Source of the DNA: Alkalimarinus sediminis
GTDB lineage: Bacteria > Pseudomonadota > Gammaproteobacteria > Pseudomonadales > Oleiphilaceae
Direction: 5' to 3'
DNA length: 64,000 nucleotides
NCBI RefSeq assembly: GCF_026427595.1
Contig: NZ_CP101527.1
Coordinates: forward strand, 310,001 to 374,000
The notes under the pieces are model-generated. The model was given only the letters and a program-made list of their open reading frames with translations. It was not told the origin of the DNA and searched no databases. This document shows positions 36,015 through 45,723 of this stretch, one piece after another. The position numbers and the translations under genes are program-made. Position 1 is the first letter of the stretch. Each line of letters opens with the position of its first letter.

Positions 36015-36470
36015 TTAGAACTCGTAATCCTTAATGGCCTTAGATGCTTCTAGTATCGCTGGTTTATGAGTTTTCTCGAGTTCGAATCGTTCGGCATCTA
36101 ATTTACGTATAAGCGCCTTATCGGCGCTTTTTCTCGCTCCGTGAGTCGGCATATGCTTTGTAGCATCATACATTGTCGAGAAGATACTAAACGGTGCTTT
36201 GTCGTGAAGTTCCGGCGCAACATGGTCTAGCAATACTTTAATGCGAATGCACCCTTCTGAGGTTTCGACCTGCTCTTCTAGCATGCATATCGCGATAATC
36301 TTAATACTCTCAATAAGTTCTTCTCTTTTTTGCTGTTTTATCTTCTCTTGAGCTTGCTTCTCAGCTTCAGCGTTTTTAATAATTCGCCATTTTTTTACGA
36401 TTAAAGAAATCAGCGCGCCAACCGCGAGCAGGCCTATGGCAATGCCCGCCCAAATGATTCCATTGTTCAT
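36015..36470 (-). CDS. DUF2489 membrane-anchored protein
   Basis: A 151-residue protein with one N-terminal membrane segment (IIWAGIAIGLLAVGALISLI), then a basic helical linker (KNAEAEKQAQEKIKQQKREE) and a cytoplasmic domain with SEGCIRIKVLLDHVAPELHD and MPTHGARKSADKALIRKLDA, the pattern of DUF2489. Function unknown. It is convergent with the HDOD gene (23 bp apart), so the two do not share a promoter. Confidence 0.75.
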   Translation of the reverse strand: MNNGIIWAGIAIGLLAVGALISLIVKKWRIIKNAEAEKQAQEKIKQQKREELIESIKIIAICMLEEQVETSEGCIRIKVLLDHVAPELHDKAPFSIFSTMYDATKHMPTHGARKSADKALIRKLDAERFELEKTHKPAILEASKAIKDYEF

Positions 36471-36612
36471 TCTAGAACTCCGTTAATTTAAAGAGTGAGA
36501 TGGTTATTGGGGATAATTATTAGAGCAGAGCGTTACCCCTCTTTTATAGGCTAATGGTAACAGGGATTGCTAGTTAATAGGCGAAGATATTGGATCTCTG
36601 TCTAAAACTAAA

Positions 36613-36627
36613 TGGTAATCATAAGCA
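36613..36627. promoter_or_regulatory. Candidate Fur box upstream of the di-haem peroxidase-like gene
   Basis: TGGTAATCATAAGCA matches 11 of 14 defined positions of the 7-1-7 Fur consensus TGATAAT-N-ATTATCA. It is about 120 bp upstream of the gene, which is weaker and further than the site at 37916. Support comes mainly from the two other Fur-like sites in the same cluster. Confidence 0.45.
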
Positions 36628-36742
36628 TTTAGCTTTATGATGCCCACTTGAAATATCACCAAAAGATATGGGGTTATTAAATATCCGTTTAGATATTTTC
36701 TGAGCCTTACTTAGATCGAGATAACTCTAGTTGGAGAAAGCA

Positions 36743-37918
36743 TTGCCTGTTATGCGTATTGGTACTCTTTTTATTTCGTTAGCATTATTCCTGAATAGTC
36801 ATGTTTTAAGCGCAGACCCTGTTGAGGATGAATCTCAAATCTCATCTATCGAAAAGTTGGGTGAGGCGCTATTTTTTGATGTTGACCTTTCTCAGAATCG
36901 AACTCAGGCATGCGCGACATGTCATATGCCAAGTGCAGGGTTTGCGGATATGAGGGCTAATGTTGTCAATGGTGCGGTGTCGTTAGGCGATGATGGAAAA
37001 TCCTTAGGTGATCGCAATGCGCCCACAGCCTCTTATGCGCGTTTCTCCCCCTTATTTCATAAAAATTCAGAGGGGCAATATGTAGGCGGTCAGTTTCTTG
37101 ATGGTCGAGAAGCTGATCTCAAAGGGCAGGCTGGAGGGCCGCCTTTAAACCCTATTGAAATGGGGATGCCAGATAAGCCTGCTGTAGTGGCGCGTTTACT
37201 CGAAAAACCAGAATATGAGAAAGCGTTTAAACAGTTTTATGGTGAAGATATATTTGTTGATGTAGACAAAATTTATGATGCCTTAACAGAAAGTATCGCT
37301 GCATTTGAAAAGACAGACCAGTTTGCGCCATTCGACTCTAAATATGATCGCTACCTGAGAGGGGAGTACCAGTTGACCCCCCAAGAAGACTTGGGTATGA
37401 CGCTGTTTTTCTCCCAACAGTTTACTAACTGCAATCTTTGTCATCAGTTGAAGCGCCAACCGGCAGCACAGCAAGAGACCTTTAGTAATTATCAGTACCA
37501 CAATATAGGTGTACCAGTGAACAGTGCGGTACGTGCCGTTAATGGTGTGGCGGCTGACTATGTTGATGAAGGGCTATTAAATAACCCTCAGGTAGACGAT
37601 GTTAAAGAGCGCGGTAAGTTTAAAGTGCCTACTCTACGCAATGTAGCGGTAACAGGGCCCTATATGCATAACGGTGTGTTTAGTGACTTAGAAACAGTGG
37701 TGCTGTTTTATAATAAATATAACAGTCGAAGTGCGAAAAGGCAGATTAACCCAGAAACAGGTGAAGCATGGAAGGCTCCAGAAATTGCAGATAATATTTC
37801 ACTTGAAGAGTTAAAAACAGGCCCTGCTCTCGATGATAAGCGAGTTGATGCGCTAGTGGCCTTTATGCGGCTATTAACTGATAAGAAGTATGAATATTTA
37901 CTCGACAGAGGAAAATGA
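36743..37918 (+). CDS. MauG/cytochrome c peroxidase-like di-haem protein
   Basis: A periplasmic di-haem c-type cytochrome of about 391 residues. A TTG at 36743 is preceded by GGAGAAA with six-base spacing from GGAG; the ATG at 36752 is the alternative and keeps the signal peptide (MRIGTLFISLALFLNSHVLS). Haem motifs are CATCH at residues 57-61 and CNLCH at about 230-234, in the usual two-domain arrangement. Other family stretches are FFDVDLSQNRTQACATCH, GDRNAPTASYARFSPLF, FKVPTLRNVAVTGPYMHNGV and FMRLLTDKKYE. It may reduce peroxide or oxidise a partner, as MauG and MbnH do. First gene of the iron-linked cluster; its TGA lies inside the next Fur box. Confidence 0.88.
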   Translation: MPVMRIGTLFISLALFLNSHVLSADPVEDESQISSIEKLGEALFFDVDLSQNRTQACATCHMPSAGFADMRANVVNGAVSLGDDGKSLGDRNAPTASYARFSPLFHKNSEGQYVGGQFLDGREADLKGQAGGPPLNPIEMGMPDKPAVVARLLEKPEYEKAFKQFYGEDIFVDVDKIYDALTESIAAFEKTDQFAPFDSKYDRYLRGEYQLTPQEDLGMTLFFSQQFTNCNLCHQLKRQPAAQQETFSNYQYHNIGVPVNSAVRAVNGVAADYVDEGLLNNPQVDDVKERGKFKVPTLRNVAVTGPYMHNGVFSDLETVVLFYNKYNSRSAKRQINPETGEAWKAPEIADNISLEELKTGPALDDKRVDALVAFMRLLTDKKYEYLLDRGK

Positions 37919-37937
37919 TAATTGTTATCATTATCAT
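37916..37937. promoter_or_regulatory. Fur box before the imelysin lipoprotein gene
   Basis: TGATAATTGTTATCA (37916-37930) matches 13 of 14 positions of the 7-1-7 Fur consensus, and an overlapping repeat TTATCATTATCAT extends it, as in double Fur sites. It overlaps the stop codon of the preceding gene and lies 54 bp before the imelysin ATG. Strong evidence for iron-responsive repression. Confidence 0.85.
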
Positions 37938-37983
37938 TACTATCTAAGTTAAATAAAACTAACCTTATTATCGTGGAGTAAAT

Positions 37984-39273
37984 ATGGCGCCTATAAAGAA
38001 TATGATGGCTGTGCTCGTTGCGGGAACCATCGTAGCGGGTTGTAATTCGGTTGAGACTAAAAAATCGGATGCGGTAGATCAAACAGCCGTACTGGCGACA
38101 TATGTTGAGATCGCGCAAGCAAACTATGATGATTCGTTGATTACCGCTAAAGCCCTTAATGAATCTATCGCGCAGTTGTTATCAGAGCCTACTGAAGAGA
38201 GCTTGAACAGTGCAAAAGCGGCTTGGGTTGCGGCGCGTGTTCCTTACCAGCAAACAGAAGTTTACCGATTTGGTAATGCTGCGGTAGATGACTGGGAAGG
38301 TAAAGTAAATGCCTGGCCGCTAGATGAAGGTTTAATCGACTATGTTGATTCATCTTACGGGACTGAGTCTGACGAGAATGGCTTTTATACGGCCAATATT
38401 ATCGCAAACCCGACCTTAAAAATTGGTGGTGTAACAGTTGATGCCACTACTATCGATAAAACACTATTGTCTGAAACGCTACATGAAATTGATGAAATAG
38501 AGTCAAATGTCGCGACCGGCTACCACGTTATTGAGTTTTTGCTATGGGGGCAGGATCTGAATGGCACTAACCCGGGTGCAGGTGTTCGACCCGCTACTGA
38601 TTTCTCATTAGAAAACTGTACTGGTGGCAACTGTGATCGTCGTAGAGCCTACTTGCAAGCGGCAACAGAACTTTTGATTGATGATCTTCAAGAGATGGCA
38701 GATAGCTGGAAAGAAGGCGGCGTAGCCCAACAAGAGCTTGCAGCTAAAGGCACTGAAGGTGGTTTGGCTACTATCTTGACGGGTATGGGGAGCTTGGCTT
38801 ACGGCGAGTTAGCTGGCGAGCGTATTAAGTTAGGCTTAATGCTGCATGACCCTGAAGAAGAGCATGATTGCTTCTCTGATAATACACACTGGTCTCACTT
38901 CTATGATGCAAAAGGTATTAAAAACGCATACTTAGGGCAGTACACCCGTGTTGATGGCTCTCAAGTGGCCGGTCAGAGTTTATCTGATCTTGTTAAATCA
39001 ACTGATGCTGCGCTAGACGCAGAGATGAAAGACGCTCTAGAGGCGACTGAAAAAGCGATGCAGGCAATGGTTGATGAGGCTGGCAAAGGACGCACATTTG
39101 ATGTACTTATTGGCGCTAACGAAGCAGCGGGTAACCAAATTGTACAAAATGTTGTAGATGCCTTGGTTGCGCAGACAAAAACAACTGAGAAAATAATTGT
39201 GGCTTTGGCGTTAAACAATATCGAGTTAGAAGGTTCTGATAGCCTTGATAACCCGTCGTCAATCGCACACTAA
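37984..39273 (+). CDS. Imelysin (peptidase M75 family, IrpA-like) lipoprotein
   Basis: A 429-residue lipoprotein with lipobox VAGC (Cys20), so it is anchored in a membrane facing the periplasm. GGAG precedes the ATG. The imelysin signature GxHxxE is present as GYHVIEFLLWG (residues 179-189), and a second typical stretch is FLLWGQDLNGTNPGAGVRPA. The C-terminal helices end KIIVALALNNIEL. Family members are iron-regulated and probably bind iron or a redox partner; the peptidase label is historical and doubtful. It follows a strong Fur box and is followed by a DUF1111 protein and a second imelysin, as in the icmP region of Pseudomonas. Confidence 0.9.
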   Translation: MAPIKNMMAVLVAGTIVAGCNSVETKKSDAVDQTAVLATYVEIAQANYDDSLITAKALNESIAQLLSEPTEESLNSAKAAWVAARVPYQQTEVYRFGNAAVDDWEGKVNAWPLDEGLIDYVDSSYGTESDENGFYTANIIANPTLKIGGVTVDATTIDKTLLSETLHEIDEIESNVATGYHVIEFLLWGQDLNGTNPGAGVRPATDFSLENCTGGNCDRRRAYLQAATELLIDDLQEMADSWKEGGVAQQELAAKGTEGGLATILTGMGSLAYGELAGERIKLGLMLHDPEEEHDCFSDNTHWSHFYDAKGIKNAYLGQYTRVDGSQVAGQSLSDLVKSTDAALDAEMKDALEATEKAMQAMVDEAGKGRTFDVLIGANEAAGNQIVQNVVDALVAQTKTTEKIIVALALNNIELEGSDSLDNPSSIAH

Positions 39274-39433
39274 TAAGCGAACCTTTAGATGATGTGCTGG
39301 TAATGCCATACGATCTTTGACGGTCACGTTAGACGTAAGGTCAGTATCATCAAGGTTAGCAAATCAACAAGATAGCCGAGCACCTAGGTGCGGAGCTATC
39401 TTTTGCTTTTTATAATTGAATTTTTTGTACTAT

Positions 39434-40927
39434 ATGAACGTAGATAGTCGTAATTTGTTTTCTACACCGTTGTTGTTACTGCTTCTTATAGTCAAAACGA
39501 TGGTTATTGGCGACGCATGGGCCGCCATTCCTGCTCCTACAAACGATTTCTCGACGTTTGAACCGGCTGAATTGGTGCCGGGTGGTGCAACGACCTCAAA
39601 ACATCGAACTAATCGTCACTCTTTTTCTCACCCCTCCAGTAATTTGAGCATTGAACAGGGCCTTAACTTTAAAGTGGGCAATGGAGTGTTTAAAAAAATA
39701 TGGGTCTCATCGCCTTCCAGCACCACGGCAAGTGATGGTCTAGGGCCGCTATATAGTGCGCGTTCATGTTTGAGATGCCATGTTAATAATGGGCGTGGTC
39801 AACCGCCTGTCGAAGGGGCCACACAGAGCCGTGCGGTGCCGTTATTTTTAAGGCTCAGTATTCCTCCGCAAACTCAACAGCAGAAAAACCTATTATCACA
39901 ACATCGATTGGGTTTTATTCCCGAACCTACCTATGGCAGTCAGTTACAAGGTTTTGCTACTCAAGGTGTTGCCGCAGAAGGGCTGCTTAAAGTTAGTTAT
40001 ACAGAGATACCTATGCAATTAGCTGGCGGAGAGTCGATTTCTCTTCGACAGCCCCATTACACTATCACCGATTTAGGCTACGGTGATTTACATCCAGACA
40101 CTCAGTACTCACCCCGTATAGCACCGCCGATGATTGGTCTGGGCTTACTTGAAGCGATAGATACTCAAGACTTGCTGCAATTGGCCGACCCAGAAGATCG
40201 TGATGGTGATGGTATTTCTGGACGTGTGAATCGGGTGTGGAATATTAAGCAGCAGGCAGTCACGATTGGGCGCTTTGGTTGGAAGGCCGGCGCACCCTCG
40301 CTTGAACAGCAGAACGGTGCTGCACTGAGTGGAGATATTGGTATTGGCTCATGGATGTTTCCTAATCCCGCAGGGGATTGCACCGACCAACAAATTGAGT
40401 GCCTCAACCAACCACACGGTAATACCGCGCAGCAGGATGGTCTAGAAGCATCCAAGACAATGACTGACCTATTACTGCACTATACCCGTAACTTAGCTGT
40501 ACCCATGAGAAAAGTGGCCGACAGTAAGCGCGCATTAGTTGGTAAACAGCTATTCTATAAAGCAGGCTGTACTGGGTGTCATACACCCAAATTTGTCACG
40601 CAAACTAATGCTGAGATGCCAGAACAGTCGAACCAGCTTATTTGGCCCTATACCGACTTGTTACTGCATGACATGGGTGAAGGGCTAGCAGATAACCGAC
40701 CAGAGTTCAGGGCTACCGGGCGTGAATGGCGTACACCTCCACTATGGGGTATTGGCTTGACCGAAGCTGTGAGTGGCCATCGAAATTTTTTACATGACGG
40801 CAGAGCCCGCTCATTGTTAGAGGCGATACTTTGGCACGGTGGTGAGGCTGAGGCCGCTAAACAGCGGGTAGTGAATATGAATGCCAATGAGCGAAACGAT
40901 TTGATCTATTTTCTGGAGACACTTTAA
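39434..40927 (+). CDS. DUF1111 di-haem oxidoreductase-like secreted protein
   Basis: A protein of about 497 residues with a signal peptide (STPLLLLLLIVKTMVIGDAW, cleavage near AWA). The ATG at 39434 is chosen; an in-frame TTG at 39416 has no better context. The DUF1111 (di-haem oxidoreductase) layout has haem motifs CLRCH at residues 112-116 and CTGCH at about 379-383, and the family stretch EDRDGDGISGRVNRVWN in between. The final part has LWGIGLTEAVSGHRNFLHDG, then RARSLLEAILWHGGEAE. Its stop overlaps the start of the second imelysin by one base (TAATG), showing translational coupling. Confidence 0.88.
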   Translation: MNVDSRNLFSTPLLLLLLIVKTMVIGDAWAAIPAPTNDFSTFEPAELVPGGATTSKHRTNRHSFSHPSSNLSIEQGLNFKVGNGVFKKIWVSSPSSTTASDGLGPLYSARSCLRCHVNNGRGQPPVEGATQSRAVPLFLRLSIPPQTQQQKNLLSQHRLGFIPEPTYGSQLQGFATQGVAAEGLLKVSYTEIPMQLAGGESISLRQPHYTITDLGYGDLHPDTQYSPRIAPPMIGLGLLEAIDTQDLLQLADPEDRDGDGISGRVNRVWNIKQQAVTIGRFGWKAGAPSLEQQNGAALSGDIGIGSWMFPNPAGDCTDQQIECLNQPHGNTAQQDGLEASKTMTDLLLHYTRNLAVPMRKVADSKRALVGKQLFYKAGCTGCHTPKFVTQTNAEMPEQSNQLIWPYTDLLLHDMGEGLADNRPEFRATGREWRTPPLWGIGLTEAVSGHRNFLHDGRARSLLEAILWHGGEAEAAKQRVVNMNANERNDLIYFLETL

Positions 40928-42045
40928 TGAAAAATAATAACCTGAGTAGCGCTATTCAGTGCCGCATCAATGTTCGAGCGTTACTAATGTTATTAGGGTG
41001 TTTATGGCTTCAGCCAGTGTTTGCTGAACCCACCAATGAGCAGTGGCATGCATTTAATTTAGCGGTGATCGACAAACATATCACGCCTCGCTATCAACAG
41101 TTGGCAGCCCATGCTGATGAGCTGCTATTAGCCAACACAGCACTTTGCCGAAACCTCGATGAAGCCTCTTTGGCAACATCAAAGAAAGCATACAACCTAA
41201 CTATGGATGCTTGGCAGGGTATTCAGCATATTCGATTTGGCCCTGTCGAAATCATGATGCGTAATTTTAGTCTGCAATATTGGCCCGATAAAAAGAACCA
41301 CATTGGTAAGCACTTAGATCGATTAATATCGAGTCATGACGAAGTACTGCTTGATGGTGACGGCTTTTATCGTTTGGGTATTAGCGTAAAAGGGCTGCCG
41401 GCCATTGAGCGGCTTCTTTATGGGAACGATGCATTGGCCAAATTAAAAGCTGATCCTTTTCGTTGTAAGGTCAATGTTCGCATATCAGCTTATATTGCCG
41501 AGGTGGGGCGCGATATTGTAACCGAGTGGGGAACCGTAATGCGTCCACACTTTGTAAATATCAATAGCGAAGATGATTACTTTGAAGAGGAGCTAGAAGC
41601 CTCAATTTTGATACTTAAAGCATTGGTCGAGCCATTAGAGGTGATACGTGACTTAAAAATTGATCGCCCACTTGGGAAGTCGGCCAAGAAAGTGAACTAT
41701 AAGCGGTTAGAGTCATGGCGCAGTGCTCGTTCACTACGAAATATTGAGCTCAATATAGCGGCGTTAGATGAGTTGTTCTCTGGAGATGGCTCCAAAAACG
41801 ATCAGGCCAGCGTGCAACACTTGTTAAAACCAGATGAGGCCAAAGCGATTGCGGCTCAGTTTAAGGCTCTTGAAGCACAGCTAAAAAGCATTGCCAGCCC
41901 GCTTAAAGACAGCATTCGCACCGAAGAGGGAAGAAAGTCGCTGTTAGAGACCTCCGATATGATCACCCGCCTACATGATAATTTAGAAAAAACGCTTGCT
42001 GCGAATGGTATTCATCTAGGGTTTAACAGTCGAGATGGTGACTAA
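40927..42045 (+). CDS. Second imelysin family protein
   Basis: A 372-residue exported protein (signal peptide ALLMLLGCLWLQPVFA at about residues 19-34, no lipobox). The signature is of the GLPAIE form (KGLPAIERLLYG, about residues 157-168) where imelysin 1 has GYHVIE. Many imelysins of this DUF1111-linked type carry GLPA(I/L)E. The N-terminal half includes KKAYNLTMDAWQGIQHIRFG, and the C-terminus is a helical bundle. Coupled to the DUF1111 gene upstream and 3 bp from the DUF1513 gene downstream. Probably works with the di-haem protein in the periplasm. Confidence 0.88.
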   Translation: MKNNNLSSAIQCRINVRALLMLLGCLWLQPVFAEPTNEQWHAFNLAVIDKHITPRYQQLAAHADELLLANTALCRNLDEASLATSKKAYNLTMDAWQGIQHIRFGPVEIMMRNFSLQYWPDKKNHIGKHLDRLISSHDEVLLDGDGFYRLGISVKGLPAIERLLYGNDALAKLKADPFRCKVNVRISAYIAEVGRDIVTEWGTVMRPHFVNINSEDDYFEEELEASILILKALVEPLEVIRDLKIDRPLGKSAKKVNYKRLESWRSARSLRNIELNIAALDELFSGDGSKNDQASVQHLLKPDEAKAIAAQFKALEAQLKSIASPLKDSIRTEEGRKSLLETSDMITRLHDNLEKTLAANGIHLGFNSRDGD

Positions 42046-42048
42046 GCG

Positions 42049-43179
42049 ATGACATTAAGTCGGCGAGACTTTGGTAAATCGTTGTTGGGTTTATCGCTTA
42101 TGCCAGGTGTTGCGGTTTCTTCGCTAATGCCTGCGAAACAAGGCAATGCGTTATCTTCACCCACGCTTTTTGCCAGTGCAGCCAAGGGGCGAGATAATCA
42201 ACACTGGTTACAGGTTGTTGATAGTGCTGGTCGGCAGGCGGCCAAGTTAGCACTCCCAACACGGGCTCACCAAGTCGTGGCTCACCCACATCGTCCGTGG
42301 GTGGCCGTCGTTGCCAGGCGGCCGGGTGACTATATTAAGGTATTTGATTACCAAGAAGAGGTGACCCGATTTGATATACAGGCGAAAGCAGGTTATCACT
42401 TTTATGGTCACGCAGTATTCTCACCTGATGGCACGTTTTTGGTGACCACCGAAAATGATATCGCTACAGGTCAGGGTCGATTGGTGGTTCGAGCGGCCGA
42501 GAATGATTTTGTTGAAGTGGCGGATTATCCGTCATATGGAATCGGGCCTCATCAGCTTACATTTTTGTCTGATCAACAAACCCTCGTTGTCGCGAATGGC
42601 GGCATACTGACCCATCCTGATCGAGGAAGAGAGAAACTAAACCTCGATACGATGAAACCATCTCTCGACTATATCGACGTTAAAACCGGCACTTTATTAG
42701 AAAAGCGCCTGCTAGACCCAGAGTTGCACCAGTTGAGCATTCGACACTTGGCGGTTAATAAAGCTGACCAGGTTGTGGTTGTGATGCAGTATCAGGGTGA
42801 CAAAATGGATAACCCACCCTTGGTCGCTACTCACCGGCAAGGTGAAAAGATAACACTGCTGGCGGCACCCGAAGCGATTAATCGGTCAATGAAGCAATAT
42901 TGTGGCAGCGTTAGCATTGATGCCACGGGTTGTTTTGCAGCTGTGTCGTCTCCGAGAGGTGATCTGGTGACTATATGGGATATTGAGAAAGGGGAATATC
43001 TGAGTCATTTTAGATGCTCCGATGGATGCGGTATTGCGCCTTCAGCGGACAACGGTTTTATCGTCTCAACGGGAACTGGACGGTTTTATCATTATGACTT
43101 GGCGACTCAAACCGTCACTAAAATAGCCTTGGATATTTCGCCCTCTGTCGCATGGGACAACCACTTAACTGCAATATAA
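42049..43179 (+). CDS. DUF1513 beta-propeller, Tat-exported
   Basis: A 376-residue protein starting MTLSRRDFGKSLLGLSLMPG, a twin-arginine signal (RR at residues 5-6), so it is exported folded. The body is a seven-bladed-propeller-type DUF1513 domain with blades such as AVFSPDGTFLVTTENDIATG, GIGPHQLTFLSDQQTLVVAN and GCFAAVSSPRGDLVTIWDIE. Tat export hints at a bound cofactor or metal. It is the last gene of the tight imelysin/DUF1111/imelysin/DUF1513 block, which is conserved and iron-regulated in Pseudomonas as I recall. Confidence 0.87.
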   Translation: MTLSRRDFGKSLLGLSLMPGVAVSSLMPAKQGNALSSPTLFASAAKGRDNQHWLQVVDSAGRQAAKLALPTRAHQVVAHPHRPWVAVVARRPGDYIKVFDYQEEVTRFDIQAKAGYHFYGHAVFSPDGTFLVTTENDIATGQGRLVVRAAENDFVEVADYPSYGIGPHQLTFLSDQQTLVVANGGILTHPDRGREKLNLDTMKPSLDYIDVKTGTLLEKRLLDPELHQLSIRHLAVNKADQVVVVMQYQGDKMDNPPLVATHRQGEKITLLAAPEAINRSMKQYCGSVSIDATGCFAAVSSPRGDLVTIWDIEKGEYLSHFRCSDGCGIAPSADNGFIVSTGTGRFYHYDLATQTVTKIALDISPSVAWDNHLTAI

Positions 43180-43291
43180 AGCGATCATCAGCATAGCCAC
43201 TCTTATTCCTTTCACCATTTATTAGTCACTTTTAGTCGTACAGACAAGGCTGAATGACTTAGATCAAGGATGATTTAAGTCTAAATAGGAA

Positions 43292-43306
43292 TAATTATCA
43301 TTATTA
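43292..43306. promoter_or_regulatory. Fur-box-like site upstream of the 673-residue gene
   Basis: TAATTATCATTATTA matches 11 of 14 positions of the 7-1-7 Fur consensus, and a shifted register (from GAATAATT) matches 10 of 14, giving overlapping sites. It is 100 bp upstream of the start at 43406. Confidence 0.6.
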
Positions 43307-43405
43307 ATTTATTTCTTATTCACCTGTTCTCTTTTTCATCTGTGCGATGTTTGATCTGAGCTGTGTGCCGGTTAAGTACTTTTACTTTTTAGTTGAGGAT
43401 TATAA

Positions 43406-45427
43406 ATGTTCAAGCCATCCTGTTTAGCGGTTGCTATCGCGACTTGTGCAACCCCTGCGCTGAGTGCGCCCAAGGTAGACGTGACCGACTATCGTTTTAA
43501 CACTGCTGCCAGCATGCTGGCCTACACCGAGTTTGAGTTGTCCGGTGAGCCGTTAGCAGAAAGCTTGGGCTTAGATCTCGATGTACTAGACCCTTCACTG
43601 TTGAATCAGCCTACAGATTTTGATTATGCCGCGGGTATCGAGAGTTATGAATACTCAGAAGAAGCGATGTATGCGCTGAACTACCAGTCTAAGATGGGGC
43701 CGCATTTAGTGAACGGGCCACAAAACAAAGCCCGTGGCGGCAAGATGGAGCATCTAGGTGGGCGGTTTGTTGAATTAGCCAAGTCGGTTGCCTTTCCTGC
43801 TGAGGAGATCCCGCTTAACTTGTACCCGATTTCATTGCCATACCGCAGTGGTTTACCAGACCTAGCTGAAGCGGTTGATATGACTACCGTTAACAAAGAT
43901 GAAATTGAGCTATTGGATGCAAACGGAAATAGCCTAAAAACGACCGCACTGATTCCTGCCTACTACCGCGATTATAAAACCCTGGGTTGGGTGAAGAGTG
44001 AGAGAGAGCTGATCATTGAGCCGGCTGCAGTGGGTGGCATTTTATTGAAAGAGGTGATGTGGTCGCAAGATTTCTTGGGTGGCATGCACACGATTGAAGG
44101 GGATGAAGAGGTCGAGGCTGAGTCTGCCACCATGGACCAAGACGGCAAGCATGCATTGGGCGTGTCGGCTGTTGATGGCATGAATGGTGTGATACTGACA
44201 GAGTTATCCATTGATAAAATGCTAATGCTGCAAGATCAGTTAGGTTTTGATGGTAAGCAACTCGGCGCTAAAGTCACACCAAACTATGACCCGACGAAAG
44301 GGGCTATTTGGTTCCCTCATGCCATAAAAGTAGATGAAACCGAAAAAAATGGCGTTAATGCGATTGGCAAACTTTCGGTAACCGCGGCTGAATCAACCCT
44401 ACGTGACACGTGGATGTTATTGTGGCCGACCAGTGAGTACTTTGCGTTTACCGATCAGCGTAGCGCCAATACGGCCCAGAACCCTGCATTTAGCGCGGTA
44501 TTTGATGGCCAACCTTTTGCGGCGGCACCTGCGGCTAATATCGACTCCAAAACAGATAACAATATAGCCGCAGCGGATGGTTTTTCGTTAGCGAGTAATT
44601 TGTCGTCAATGCTGTTCAAAAATATCGACACGCTGCACTTTGATAACAATGCAGGTACTTTTGTAGATACCTTTGATGGTAAGCGTGGCACACATGTTAC
44701 AACTTACGATGCAGCTTACTCGATTGTCGCTTTATCAATCTTCCAGCGTGCACAAGATGCATTGCCGGTCGGTTACGCCTCAGCAGAAGGTGGTGATCTA
44801 GATCTAAAAACAGCGCAGGGCAAACGAGCGCTAGAGATGATTCGTCTTCAGGCTGAGTTTATTATTGCCAAGTTAAAAGCATCTAACGGTTTAGTCGCAG
44901 ATGGGGCTTCGGCATCGGGTCAGCAAGATAAATCTCAATCACTAGATGCCCAATTCGCCGCTATTAGAGGGCTATCTGCCGCCTTTATTGCAACAGGTGA
45001 AGCGCGATTTAGAACCGAAGCGAGAGCATTATACCTAGCGGTGGAAAAAGAGTACTTTGATGCTGAGCTGGGTACTTGGAGCTTGAAAGGTGGGGTAACA
45101 GAACAAACACCTTGGACGGCAGCCGCTGTGTCTGGAGCACTTCGTGAAACCATCCTGCATCTTAAAAATAGTGAAGCAGAGAAAGAGAAACCCCTTGAGC
45201 TTGCCACTTTGGTAGAGCGTTATACTTCATGGTTCCGCACCGTGATTAATGGCCATGATGTTCACCAGGGTTTGCAGTTAGCCGAGTGGTTGGGTGACTC
45301 TGGCGAAAACGTGATTGAAGGAAAAGGCGGTGATACCGACGCCGATAATGTCCCTCAAATAACGGACGCAGGCGGCAAGCATGGTCGTGCGATGGTGTTT
45401 GGCGGTAAGGTTCGCGTGTCTAAGTAA
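43406..45427 (+). CDS. Unrecognised large secreted acidic protein, 673 residues
   Basis: Not recognised. The signal peptide is MFKPSCLAVAIATCATPALS with cleavage near the following A. GAGG lies upstream of the ATG. The mature protein is acidic. The first half has mixed strands and two long loops (VDVTDYRFNTAASMLAYTEF; YYRDYKTLGWVKSERELIIE). The second half, from about residue 425, looks all-helical: YDAAYSIVALSIFQRAQDAL, MIRLQAEFIIAKLKASNGLV, LDAQFAAIRGLSAAFIATGE and WTAAAVSGALRETILHLKNS repeat at intervals. This suggests an (alpha/alpha) toroid-like domain. It has no haem motif and few cysteines. The Fur-like site and the neighbours suggest a role in the same iron-linked envelope system. Confidence 0.7.
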   Translation: MFKPSCLAVAIATCATPALSAPKVDVTDYRFNTAASMLAYTEFELSGEPLAESLGLDLDVLDPSLLNQPTDFDYAAGIESYEYSEEAMYALNYQSKMGPHLVNGPQNKARGGKMEHLGGRFVELAKSVAFPAEEIPLNLYPISLPYRSGLPDLAEAVDMTTVNKDEIELLDANGNSLKTTALIPAYYRDYKTLGWVKSERELIIEPAAVGGILLKEVMWSQDFLGGMHTIEGDEEVEAESATMDQDGKHALGVSAVDGMNGVILTELSIDKMLMLQDQLGFDGKQLGAKVTPNYDPTKGAIWFPHAIKVDETEKNGVNAIGKLSVTAAESTLRDTWMLLWPTSEYFAFTDQRSANTAQNPAFSAVFDGQPFAAAPAANIDSKTDNNIAAADGFSLASNLSSMLFKNIDTLHFDNNAGTFVDTFDGKRGTHVTTYDAAYSIVALSIFQRAQDALPVGYASAEGGDLDLKTAQGKRALEMIRLQAEFIIAKLKASNGLVADGASASGQQDKSQSLDAQFAAIRGLSAAFIATGEARFRTEARALYLAVEKEYFDAELGTWSLKGGVTEQTPWTAAAVSGALRETILHLKNSEAEKEKPLELATLVERYTSWFRTVINGHDVHQGLQLAEWLGDSGENVIEGKGGDTDADNVPQITDAGGKHGRAMVFGGKVRVSK

Positions 45428-45723
45428 AGCAGGCGATGTCAGCAAGAAGCGGCGGGGGTGTGAATACTCGCCGCTTTGTTGTTTCTGAGCTGCAAAGGTG
45501 AGTATCAAAAGTGGGTCTCAGAGGTGAGTATCGAACCATTATAAGCGCCGTTGTTATGCAAATAACCTGAGCAACTTAGGCGGTGGTTGATGGTTATCAA
45601 GATAGAACGTCTGAATACTGGGATAATGTAAATGAGACGTGAACTCATTTAGCACTATTAACCAACTTAGTCAGATCACAACCCTGTTAGCCAGACTAAA
45701 CTTTTTGCGATGGTATTTAAGAG
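45428..45723. other. Intergenic region, no gene seen
   Basis: Contains two copies of AGGTGAGTATC about 24 bp apart (near 45496-45531) and no supported reading frame. It must hold the promoter of the cytochrome-b-like gene unless that gene is transcribed from upstream. Confidence 0.4.

Noticed and set aside
37984-42045. Imelysins as active metalloproteases
   Set aside because: The M75 label is historical; the sequence shows only the GxHxxE-type signature (altered to GLPAIE in the second), which is insufficient for a protease call.
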